A stretch of 64,000 nucleotides of DNA, taken from positions 23,037 to 87,036 of the forward strand of contig NZ_CAOJCN010000022.1 in the NCBI RefSeq assembly GCF_948329515.1, given 5' to 3'. The number at the start of each line of letters is the position of its first letter. The first letter of the stretch is position 1. The DNA comes from Cohnella rhizoplanae. GTDB lineage: Bacteria > Bacillota > Bacilli > Paenibacillales > Paenibacillaceae. The notes beneath the pieces were generated by a model. That model was not told the origin of the DNA and did no database searches. It saw only the letters and a list, made by a program, of their open reading frames with translations. The translations under genes were made by a program, and so were the position numbers. Below are positions 28,075-35,557 of the stretch, in pieces.

Positions 28075-28821
28075 TCAGATTTGAGCCATTCCGCCATCTA
28101 CGAACAATTCGACGCCGTTCACATAACTGCTTTCCTCCGAGGCCAGGAACATCACGGCGCTCGCGATTTCCTCCGTCTGGCCCAGACGGCTTAGCGGAAC
28201 GTTATCCTTAGCGGATTCAAGGACTTGGTTCAGGGCTTCGCCGAACAGATCGTCGTAAGCTGGCGTGTGGACCATGCCAGGGCTCAGTACATTGATGCGT
28301 ATCCCGGTGCCCTTCAAGTCCATTATCCAGCTCCTAACCATCTGCCGGAGAGCTGCCTTGGTTCCTCCGTAAACGCTAAACCCTGCGTCGCCTATCGTGC
28401 CCGCCGTAGAGCCGGTCAAGATGATCGTGCCCGTTTGATTCGGAAACAGCGGCAATGCTTTTTGGATGGTGAACAAGGTACCCTTTACGTTCACGTCGAA
28501 GGTGGTGTCGTACTGCTTTTCCGTAATTTGTCCCAAGGGCAGAATGCTGCCCAATCCAGCGTTTGCAAATAGAATATCCAGCCGTCCTTTTTCTTGCTTT
28601 ACCGTTTCATACAGTTTGTCCAGATCGTTTAGATTCGATATGTCGCCTTGTACGCCGGTAACCCGGTCACCGATCAATTTTACTGCCGCGTCCAGCTCGT
28701 TTTGTCTTCGGCCGGTTATGAAGACATGCGCCCCTTCCGCTACGAATCGTTGTGCCGTCGTGAGTCCGATACCGCTTGTTCCTCCGGTGACGACCGCTAC
28801 CTTGCCTTCAAACTTTCCCAT
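28075..28821 (-). CDS. SDR family oxidoreductase
   Basis: This 248-residue classical short-chain dehydrogenase has TGGTSGIG near the N-terminus, a GRR after strand 2 (NADP-type), NAG in ANAGLG, a catalytic Ser in LTGSTAG, and an intact YGGTK. The substrate is unknown. A Crp/Fnr-type palindrome matching the one at the crp-like gene lies at -41.5 relative to its predicted transcription start, so this gene is probably activated by the neighbouring Crp/Fnr regulator. Confidence 0.92.
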   Translation of the reverse strand: MGKFEGKVAVVTGGTSGIGLTTAQRFVAEGAHVFITGRRQNELDAAVKLIGDRVTGVQGDISNLNDLDKLYETVKQEKGRLDILFANAGLGSILPLGQITEKQYDTTFDVNVKGTLFTIQKALPLFPNQTGTIILTGSTAGTIGDAGFSVYGGTKAALRQMVRSWIMDLKGTGIRINVLSPGMVHTPAYDDLFGEALNQVLESAKDNVPLSRLGQTEEIASAVMFLASEESSYVNGVELFVDGGMAQI

Positions 28822-28910
28822 GTTATGATCCGCTCCCTTATCGTGTTTAATCGTTTTTGAATCTCTTTACGCGTTCCCCGGTTTTGCTTTTACCGAAGAT
28901 TCACTTAGCA

Positions 28911-28952
28911 ATCATAAGCCTAGATCCTTATTTCCTCAGTAATGTAGATTAC
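28911..28952 (-). promoter_or_regulatory. Crp/Fnr-type site and -10 box of the SDR gene
   Basis: The inverted repeat GTAAT-GTAG-ATTAC (28939-28952) is centred 29.5 bases before the first base of a TATGAT -10 box (28911-28916, minus strand). This gives a -41.5 position, the class II activation geometry. It shares GTAATnnAGATTAC with the site before the regulator gene. Confidence 0.65.
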
Positions 28953-28997
28953 CTAAACAGGCTGCAACCTATAGGAAATTTATAACTATGATTTAAA

Positions 28998-29696
28998 TCA
29001 AGATAGCTCTTCCTTGGCTTTTTCGATATCAATCATGACCATTTTTCGCTTGGTAACGAGAATCCCCTCATTGGAGAGTTCCTGTAAAGTTAGGGATACC
29101 GCTTCTCTTGTAGCGCCGATCATGTTCGCCAATTCTTGATGAGTCAGCGGGATATCTATTTTCCGATATCCGTTTTCTTCCACGCTGAATTTTTTAGATA
29201 GTCGGTTTAAGAAGTAAAGCACTTTGCCTCGAAGATCTCTGAAGACCAGTTTTTCCGCTAATTCATCCTGTTCTCGCAGCCTTCTACTCATTTCCGACAA
29301 AAATCGCAAAGACAGTTCCGAATGTTTTCTTAAAAGCTGTTCGAACTGTTCGGTCGGCATTGTATAAATAATCGAATCTTCCATTGTTTCAACATAAGTT
29401 CCTCTTGTGCCTAGAGAAAACGTATCGACTTCGCCAAACATACCGCCTTCGCTAAGAATGCAAACGGTATATTGTTTACCGGCTGAATTGGTTTTATAAA
29501 ATCGAAGCTTACCGGCGATTACGAAAGACAAACCGCTCTTCTCGTTACCGGGCGTTTGAATAATGGAGTTTTTCGGCAGCGTATGGACATGGGACCCGCT
29601 TGCCAACTGTTCGATATCATGAAGAGTCTGCGATGGAAGCGATTCGAATATCTTGATTTGAGACAATACGGATAATTTGTTTATGTCCTGTTCCAT
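28998..29696 (-). CDS. Crp/Fnr family transcriptional regulator
   Basis: This 232-residue protein starts at the ATG with an AGGAGAG site upstream; an earlier in-frame ATG at 29732 has no ribosome site. The cyclic-nucleotide-binding-like domain covers residues 15-130 (GLSFVIAGKLRFYK, GGMFGEVDTFS). A long C-helix and a winged helix-turn-helix (LTHQELANMIGATREAVSLTLQEL) follow, with the Arg-Glu pair used by Crp-type recognition helices. It has no N-terminal cysteine cluster, so a Fnr-type iron-sulfur cluster is unlikely. Matching palindromes upstream of itself and the SDR gene suggest autoactivation. Confidence 0.92.
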   Translation of the reverse strand: MEQDINKLSVLSQIKIFESLPSQTLHDIEQLASGSHVHTLPKNSIIQTPGNEKSGLSFVIAGKLRFYKTNSAGKQYTVCILSEGGMFGEVDTFSLGTRGTYVETMEDSIIYTMPTEQFEQLLRKHSELSLRFLSEMSRRLREQDELAEKLVFRDLRGKVLYFLNRLSKKFSVEENGYRKIDIPLTHQELANMIGATREAVSLTLQELSNEGILVTKRKMVMIDIEKAKEELS

Positions 29697-29779
29697 TTTT
29701 TCGTTTACTCTCCTGTCGAGGATACTTGGCATATCATAGATCTGATTTGTAGGATTGACTGCAGCGGATTGTTACATTC

Positions 29780-29822
29780 ATCATAAACCACCAACATCTC
29801 CTCATCTGTAATCCAGATTACA
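29780..29822 (-). promoter_or_regulatory. Crp/Fnr-type site and -10 box of the regulator gene
   Basis: The perfect 6-4-6 palindrome TGTAATCCAGATTACA (29807-29822) is centred 29.5 bases before the first base of a TATGAT -10 box (29780-29785, minus strand), giving -41.5 from the predicted start. This is the same geometry as at the SDR promoter. Confidence 0.68.
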
Positions 29823-29842
29823 ATCGTTCTCCGTTAGAATTG

Positions 29843-29892
29843 AATTGAAAAAAAGCGATTGAACAGGAAGGCTTCCTGCTCAATCGCTTTTT
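29843..29892 (-). terminator. Terminator after the SRPBCC gene
   Basis: A long stem of about 20 bp (29850-29870 with 29872-29892, one mismatch) is followed on the minus strand by a T run. It lies just past the SRPBCC stop codon. Confidence 0.9.
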
Positions 29893-29902
29893 CGTTTTGA
29901 AC

Positions 29903-30403
29903 CTACTGCTGACGAGCCAGGTAATAGGCAAGTTGCTCGAACGTGCCGTCGAACCCATGCGCAACCATCGGTGCCATCGCGTCGAATGCCGACTGTTCAT
30001 CCGTAGAGGCATTGAGCGGTCCGCCTTGCAGCGTCAGAACCGTCGTTCCCTCGTGCTCTTCGAGCGTTAGAATATTCAGTATCTCAAGCGGCCAGTTCGG
30101 ATTGAAGGGTGCGCGAACGGTGTTGCCGTCTTCATCGGAAAAGGATTGGACCCATACCAGCTTCTCCGGCGCTTGCACTTCCCGGTACGCGAACTTGCCC
30201 CACATGGCGAGTTGTCCGTCCGGAGACTTCTGACAGCCGAGGAACAGGCCGCCCGGACGGACGTCCATCTTTTTCACTTCAAGCGAGAACCCCTTGGGTC
30301 CCCACCAATTGCCAAAATGCAACGGATCCGTCCATACCTTAAATACCAGTTCACGTGGGGCTTTAAATTCGCGCTTTAATAAAAGTCCCTGGGGGGAGCT
30401 CAT
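29903..30403 (-). CDS. SRPBCC/AHSA1-domain protein
   Basis: This 166-residue protein has the AHSA1-type START-like fold. It begins REFKAPRELVFKVWTDPLHFGNWWGPKGF, here quoted only in part (REFKAPRELVF; FGNWWGPKGF), and ends with a long helix (FEQLAYYLARQQ). Bacterial members are small hydrophobic-ligand-binding proteins of mostly unknown role. It follows the DUF1801 gene by 33 bp and is probably co-transcribed. Confidence 0.88.
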   Translation of the reverse strand: MSSPQGLLLKREFKAPRELVFKVWTDPLHFGNWWGPKGFSLEVKKMDVRPGGLFLGCQKSPDGQLAMWGKFAYREVQAPEKLVWVQSFSDEDGNTVRAPFNPNWPLEILNILTLEEHEGTTVLTLQGGPLNASTDEQSAFDAMAPMVAHGFDGTFEQLAYYLARQQ

Positions 30404-30436
30404 TAAATTTCCTCCTTAGCATGTAAATAAATGAGA

Positions 30437-30772
30437 TTACAGCGTGCTGGAAGCTTGCTTTAGAAGGTCTGACAGCAGCGCAAGATCCGGCGTGTCCCCT
30501 TCCCGTAATTTAATCCACTTCCGTTCGGCTGGCCCTTCGAATCCCTTCGGAAAGTCGATGCCGTTTGCATTCATGATCATGAACGCGATAGCGTCCTTTG
30601 AAGGGGAAATAACCGCGGCATAATGACCGTTTTTCAAAAAATGCGGTTTCTTGTACTGAATGCGTTCTTCGGCTTCCGGGATCGTACCATGGACCATGTC
30701 GCGTAGGGCAGAACCAAGTCCTCCCTGCCATACCGGCAGATTTTCGATGTAAGCCGTAACTTCCTGATTCAC
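30437..30772 (-). CDS. DUF1801 (YdhG-like) domain protein
   Basis: This 111-residue protein starts at a GTG with AGGAGGGG upstream. The sequence has the DUF1801 layout: an N-terminal helix (TAYIENLPVWQ), IQYKKPHFLKNGHYAAVIS, and a C-terminal helix. Members such as YdhG bind small ligands or iron, but the role is not established. It is followed closely by the SRPBCC gene, a common pairing in Firmicutes. Confidence 0.8.
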   Translation of the reverse strand: MNQEVTAYIENLPVWQGGLGSALRDMVHGTIPEAEERIQYKKPHFLKNGHYAAVISPSKDAIAFMIMNANGIDFPKGFEGPAERKWIKLREGDTPDLALLSDLLKQASSTL

Positions 30773-30869
30773 TTTATTTCCCCTCCTATTTGGAAAATCA
30801 CTGCTTGTGGATTAAATATACTACTTACGGAATATTCCCGTCAAGGTATATATAAATTTTTCCTTTTTA

Positions 30870-31139
30870 GACCGGTTCCAGCTCGATAACATCTACCGGA
30901 TAGACGGCGCAATGTCCCGTTCCGAGTTCGAGCGATATGCCGGTCCGGGAACCGCATTGGCAGTCGGCAGCCCCGCTGAAGTGGTTGAGAAGATTCTCCA
31001 TCAGCATGAATTATTTAAGCACGATCGATTCATGATGCAATTGGATATCGGCGGAATGCCTTTCAGCCAGGTCGCTAAAACCATTGACTTACTAGCGTGG
31101 ATAGTAGCGCCGGTCGTACGGCGCGAACTTAAGCGCTGA
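30870..31139 (+). pseudogene. Remnant of an LLM-class flavin-dependent monooxygenase (C-terminal part)
   Basis: A plus-strand reading frame encodes only the C-terminal part of a luciferase-like monooxygenase. It has the family's GSPAEVVEKILHQHE and HDRFMMQLDIGGMPFSQV, ending near VAPVVRREL. The barrel with the flavin site is missing. The frame is open back to about 30870 without a clear ribosome site; the first ATG is at 30912. About 75-90 residues remain of a normal length near 330-350, so the gene is broken and probably not functional. Confidence 0.7.
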
Positions 31140-31229
31140 TTACGCAGAATAGGAGAAAGCAGGCAGGCGGCCCGAGTTTATCGGCCCCTCTCTCCGTTCG
31201 TTCTCCAAGCGGTATCCGGCAAATCGCGG

Positions 31230-32369
31230 TTACTTCGGTTCGGCGTCGGTCAGGTTAGCGTGCATACCTTTCCTGCGGAAAAGAGAAACGACGAGGAGAA
31301 GCAAAGGCACGACAAGGAGAAACGGAACGGAATACAAAGGCCAGACGGTCTTTACGAATTCGACGACATCCAACTGGCTGGGATGCAGAAATGTCGAGAA
31401 CAGCAAAATCAACAAGCCGACCGGCAACAAGTATACCCGGTGGTCCTTGCTCCGTATCGTCTGGGCGAAGGCGACCGATGTCGTCAAGAGGCAAACGGAC
31501 AGCTTCGTAAATTCATTGAATATCCAAACGGTAAATACAAGCGGCTCGATCCTTTCGAAAAAGTCGCCTACCGAGATGTACATAAAGGAAGTATAACTCG
31601 GAAACAATTGCTCGCCCGCGATCTCCCCCAGCACGAAAATATTGACGAAACACGTAACAAGGAGAAGCCCGCCGCTAGCTCCGATGGCGCCGAGAACGGT
31701 ACGTCCGACGAATTTCGTCCGGTTCACATAAGGAATAAGCATGGCGAATACGATCGTTTCTCCCAGCGGGACGGTAGCGATCTGTCCGGCTCCGAGCAGG
31801 ATGGCGTGCCAGCCGTTGTCGAGGACCGGAAACAGATTATAGGGCTCCATATTCGGAATCAATAAAACGCAGCCTATAAACGTGGAGACGAAAATGAACA
31901 GGAGGATAATAAGCGAGCACCGGCTTATCACCTCAATGCCTTTGGTTGCGGTCCATACCGTAAGCACGACCATGACGATCCCCAGGACGACGGTCGGCGT
32001 TCGAGGCAACAGCACCGCAGAGGTCATATCCGTGAAATTTCGAAGCACGTAGCTGCCAAGATAAAATGCGTACCAGGCATATAACAGGCCGACGAGCTTG
32101 CCGATCCAGGAGCCAAGTATAAGGTGGGCGATTTCCACCAACGATTTTTTCGGATAGCGACGACAAAGATAAGCGTAAAGCCCATTGATTCCGAGTCCCG
32201 CAAACGTTCCGATCAAGACGGATATCCAAGAATCGTGCCCGGCCGCGTAACCGACCGGAAGCGTGAGCAAGCTGCCCACGACGAAAACGAGCATGAGGGC
32301 AAATAACTCCAAGTTCGAGATCCGGTCGTTGCGTCCGTAACTTCTCATGAGCCCTCTCCTCCGGTTCAT
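31230..32369 (-). CDS. Spore germination permease subunit (GerAB/GerKB type)
   Basis: This 379-residue integral membrane protein has about ten hydrophobic segments and matches the GerAB/ArcD/ProY family (APC superfamily), the B subunit of spore nutrient receptors, which binds the germinant. Its ATG immediately follows the stop codon of the small D-type gene (TAAATG). It is the last gene of a four-gene receptor operon in the order A, C, D, B. Confidence 0.93.
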   Translation of the reverse strand: MNRRRGLMRSYGRNDRISNLELFALMLVFVVGSLLTLPVGYAAGHDSWISVLIGTFAGLGINGLYAYLCRRYPKKSLVEIAHLILGSWIGKLVGLLYAWYAFYLGSYVLRNFTDMTSAVLLPRTPTVVLGIVMVVLTVWTATKGIEVISRCSLIILLFIFVSTFIGCVLLIPNMEPYNLFPVLDNGWHAILLGAGQIATVPLGETIVFAMLIPYVNRTKFVGRTVLGAIGASGGLLLVTCFVNIFVLGEIAGEQLFPSYTSFMYISVGDFFERIEPLVFTVWIFNEFTKLSVCLLTTSVAFAQTIRSKDHRVYLLPVGLLILLFSTFLHPSQLDVVEFVKTVWPLYSVPFLLVVPLLLLVVSLFRRKGMHANLTDAEPK

Positions 32370-32576
32370 TTAGAACATCATCCATTTTCTAATGAATAAC
32401 GACGGACTAGGTACGGGAACCTTCAAGACCAGCAGAAAACCGATAGCGGCAATTGCCGCATACATCATCGTAACGAATAAAAAATCCTGTACATTCGCCT
32501 TCGTCTTCATGCGACGCAGCTGGATCGTTGCGATGATGCCTATGCCCAGCGCATATATCAGCCCTATGATCATCAT
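32370..32576 (-). CDS. Small two-helix spore germination protein (D-subunit type)
   Basis: This 68-residue protein has two transmembrane segments (about 3-19 and 33-52) separated by a basic loop (QLRRMKTKANVQD). Its size, topology and position inside a gerA-type operon match the small D subunits reported to modulate GerA-family receptors. Its start overlaps the GerC stop by four bases (ATGA) and its stop abuts the GerB start. Confidence 0.75.
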   Translation of the reverse strand: MMIIGLIYALGIGIIATIQLRRMKTKANVQDFLFVTMMYAAIAAIGFLLVLKVPVPSPSLFIRKWMMF

Positions 32577-33769
32577 TTCGCCTCGGTTCTGTCTTGCGTC
32601 AATGACCGCGTAACGATTCCGGTCCTGCGGAGTTTAATACTGGCCTTTACGGAAACTTCGGCGTCAGAGAACGCCCTGTCCCAGTCTCCTCGTACTTTTT
32701 TCCATGCGTTGGGTTGAAAACGGTGAAGCTTTAAGCCGATTCCGAAAATATCCGCTTTCCATTCGGCTTGCGCTTTCTTCACCGTACGCAGCGCTTGTCC
32801 GGCAATCGCTTCCTCAAGCTCCCTTTCGATGGCGGAGACGGTCTTCGGATCGTTCATATCCATACTTACGTTTGCTTCGTTGAGGACGCCCGTGCCGTTA
32901 AGTTCGATGCGTACGATGACTTTGCCGGCGGATATTGCCGTTACGATACGGCTGCTCGTATTGTGCAGCACCGCGCCGACGTTTCCTCCCGCGCGGAGCA
33001 ATTTTTCCGCGACGATCGTTCGATCGAGCTTATTATTGATCCATTTCATGCTCCTCGTTTCGGTTTCGTTCAAATAACCGACAAGCCGGTAGTCTTTAAA
33101 GACGGCGGTCGAAGACAGCGAGTTTAATTGAATGAGGTTCTTCTCTTCCTCCGGCGAATCGGTTGATGATAGCAACTCGATCGCTCCCATGACCGGGACG
33201 ATCCCTTCGTTGGCTTGAGTCATAAGAAAATCACGGAAGGTAACCGATGTGCCCGTCCCGGAACGTTCTAACTCGCGGACGTCCTCCGTCGGAATGCGTT
33301 CTAGCGGGTGATCGTTCAGGAGCAGCTTCGCAGCTTCTCCGCCCTTGGCGACGATTAAGTACGTTCTTAACCGGCTGCCAGGATCTCTTGAGTAATAATC
33401 CAAAATGTCTTTAATTCCGCTCCTTGCAAACTTCTCTCCGATAATTACGACTCTGCGGTGCCCTTTGAAAAAATGCCGGGACATCTTCATTTCGGTTTTT
33501 CTTTCCGCATCGTGAATGTTGAACCCCGTGGAGGATACGACATAATACGTTTTTCCAAGAATGCCTCCCGTCGATGTCTTTCCGCCTTCCCCGCCGCCGG
33601 CACCAGCGGATATGGGGATTTGGATGGATACCTTTAGCTCCCCTTTGTCCGTCCTATCCAGCGCCGTTGCCATAAAAAACGCAATATCGTTCATTTCGAC
33701 CCGATCCCAGCATCCGCCGAGAAGCGGGACGATGAAGAGAACCCAGAGCAATCGGATGGCGGTCTTCAA
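32573..33769 (-). CDS. Ger(x)C family spore germination lipoprotein (GerAC/GerKC type)
   Basis: This 398-residue protein has a signal peptide with lipobox LLGGC followed by WDRVEMNDIAF, the hallmark start of GerC subunits. The body has the family's HFFKGHRRVVIIGE and DYYSRDPGSR segments. It is the lipid-anchored C subunit of a germinant receptor in the spore inner membrane. Its start overlaps the A-subunit stop by four bases. Confidence 0.95.
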   Translation of the reverse strand: MKTAIRLLWVLFIVPLLGGCWDRVEMNDIAFFMATALDRTDKGELKVSIQIPISAGAGGGEGGKTSTGGILGKTYYVVSSTGFNIHDAERKTEMKMSRHFFKGHRRVVIIGEKFARSGIKDILDYYSRDPGSRLRTYLIVAKGGEAAKLLLNDHPLERIPTEDVRELERSGTGTSVTFRDFLMTQANEGIVPVMGAIELLSSTDSPEEEKNLIQLNSLSSTAVFKDYRLVGYLNETETRSMKWINNKLDRTIVAEKLLRAGGNVGAVLHNTSSRIVTAISAGKVIVRIELNGTGVLNEANVSMDMNDPKTVSAIERELEEAIAGQALRTVKKAQAEWKADIFGIGLKLHRFQPNAWKKVRGDWDRAFSDAEVSVKASIKLRRTGIVTRSLTQDRTEAK

Positions 33770-35316
33770 TTCTTCCCAGTCCCTTTCGATCGTGGACCGA
33801 CTGAATGCGGCCTAAGGTAAAGCGTCCATATCGGAGCGCGGAATAAAGCGTCTTTAAGACCTTTCAGGCTTACGGGCGCCATCGGAAACAAGTAAGGCAC
33901 GCCGAAGGATTTCAGTTCGCAGAGATGAACCAAAATAGCGAGCAAGCCGATCGACACCCCGTAGAGCCCGAAAACGCCGGCTAGCAAGATTAACGGGAAA
34001 CGAAGTATTCGGAAGGCAAGCGAAAAATTATAGCGGGGGATCGTGAAGGATGCGATTCCCGTCAGGGAAACTACAATGACCATAGGCGCCGATACGATGC
34101 CCGCTTGGACGGCCGCCTGACCGACGACCAATCCTCCGACGATGCTGACGGCTTGACCGACTTGCTTAGGCAATCTCACGCCCGCTTCCCTTAAGCCTTC
34201 GAACGTAACTTCCATGATCAGTGCCTCCACCAGCGCCGGAAAGGGAACCCCTTCCCGCGCCGCAGCGATGCTCAGCAACAGATTCGTCGGGATCATTTGT
34301 TGATGAAAGGTCGTGAGTGCGACGTAAAGCGAAGGCAGCAGCAACGCGATCATGGAGAACAAAAAGCGGACCATTCGTATTAAATTCGCATAGACGACTC
34401 GCTCGTAATAATCCTCGCCCGCCTGCAAAAATCCCCAGAAGGTCATCGGCGCGCTTAAGACGAACGGGGAACCGTCCGTTAAGATCGCGACTTGTCCTTG
34501 CAATAAGGCGGATACGACATAATCGGGTCGTTCGGTCACGAGAAACTGCGGAAACGGCGAGAAAGGCTTCTCTTCGATGAATTGCTCGATGATTCCCGAC
34601 TCCAGTATGGCTTCGGCTTGCATGGCTTCGATTCTGGATTTGATTTCCCGCAGGACGCGTTCGTTCTCAAGACCTTTAATATAAGCGATAACCATACCCG
34701 TCCGGCTGATCTCGCCAACCGTCAACGCGTCGAATTTCAAACGGGACGAACGGATTTTTCTGCGAATCAGGCTCGTATTGGTGCTCAATATTTCCGTGAA
34801 GGAATCGCGTGACCCGCGAACCGTGTTTTCTGTTGAAGGCTGCTCTACCGACCGGACGCTTCCTCCCGGCACGCTTACCGCGATCGATTCCGAGTATCCG
34901 TCCACGCACAGGAGCACGAGGCCCTTCAAGACCTCTTGCTCGATCTCATGAATTCGCGATATCCGCTTGACATGTCCGTTCGCGATTAAGCTCTTTTGGA
35001 GGAACGAGATGAATTCCGTATTATCGGTTGTCGTTGAAAAGGAAGAGTCGCTTGACGACATTAAAGGGCTTAAGATCGTTTCTTTCAGTTGCTTCTCGTC
35101 GACGAGTCCTTCGATGTAAATGAGCAGCGCATCGACTTCTCCGCCTATGCTGAACGTTCGAAAGACGACGTCGGAGCTATCGCTGAATATTTCTTGGAGC
35201 CGGATCTCCAGTTCCGCTAAAGACGATGACTGTTGTTCTGAATCTGATGGCGTCGGATTCGATCTCTCCACGTACACGCTCATCGATTTTCCAGATGCAA
35301 GCAGCTTCTTAAACAT
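33766..35316 (-). CDS. Spore germination protein, A subunit (GerAA/GerKA type)
   Basis: This 516-residue protein has a soluble N-terminal domain (1-270) ending in family motifs (FPQFLVTERPDYVVSALLQG, DGSPF) and a C-terminal membrane domain of about five helices (FLFSMIALLLPSLYVAL, GQAVSIVGGLVVGQAAVQAG). GerA-type A subunits form the oligomeric ion channel of the nutrient receptor. It is the first gene of the operon; a forespore (sigma-G) promoter is expected upstream, but none was identified with confidence. Confidence 0.95.
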   Translation of the reverse strand: MFKKLLASGKSMSVYVERSNPTPSDSEQQSSSLAELEIRLQEIFSDSSDVVFRTFSIGGEVDALLIYIEGLVDEKQLKETILSPLMSSSDSSFSTTTDNTEFISFLQKSLIANGHVKRISRIHEIEQEVLKGLVLLCVDGYSESIAVSVPGGSVRSVEQPSTENTVRGSRDSFTEILSTNTSLIRRKIRSSRLKFDALTVGEISRTGMVIAYIKGLENERVLREIKSRIEAMQAEAILESGIIEQFIEEKPFSPFPQFLVTERPDYVVSALLQGQVAILTDGSPFVLSAPMTFWGFLQAGEDYYERVVYANLIRMVRFLFSMIALLLPSLYVALTTFHQQMIPTNLLLSIAAAREGVPFPALVEALIMEVTFEGLREAGVRLPKQVGQAVSIVGGLVVGQAAVQAGIVSAPMVIVVSLTGIASFTIPRYNFSLAFRILRFPLILLAGVFGLYGVSIGLLAILVHLCELKSFGVPYLFPMAPVSLKGLKDALFRAPIWTLYLRPHSVGPRSKGTGKN

Positions 35317-35403
35317 CGCATCCTACCTCTTTATTTTCTCATTCGGATTCGCAGCGTAGTTTCCACAACATCGACCCTTTTTATGTAAAGAATGGACGGC
35401 GAC

Positions 35404-35455
35404 GAAACAAAAAGACACTTTCACCGGCGGTCTAAATTGACCGACAATGAAAGTG
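35404..35455 (-). terminator. Terminator after the PL11 lyase gene
   Basis: CACTTTCA and inner CGGTC arms (35416-35433 with 35437-35455) form a stem followed by a T-rich minus-strand tail (35404-35415). Confidence 0.85.
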
Positions 35456-35557
35456 GCGGATGAGGCTTGGAACTTATCTTATTCTTTCACCTGCATCGCT
35501 TGCTTCAGCCTGCCTTGTCGGCCAGCCTCAAGATGGGCTTTACGATGCCAGGTCCCG

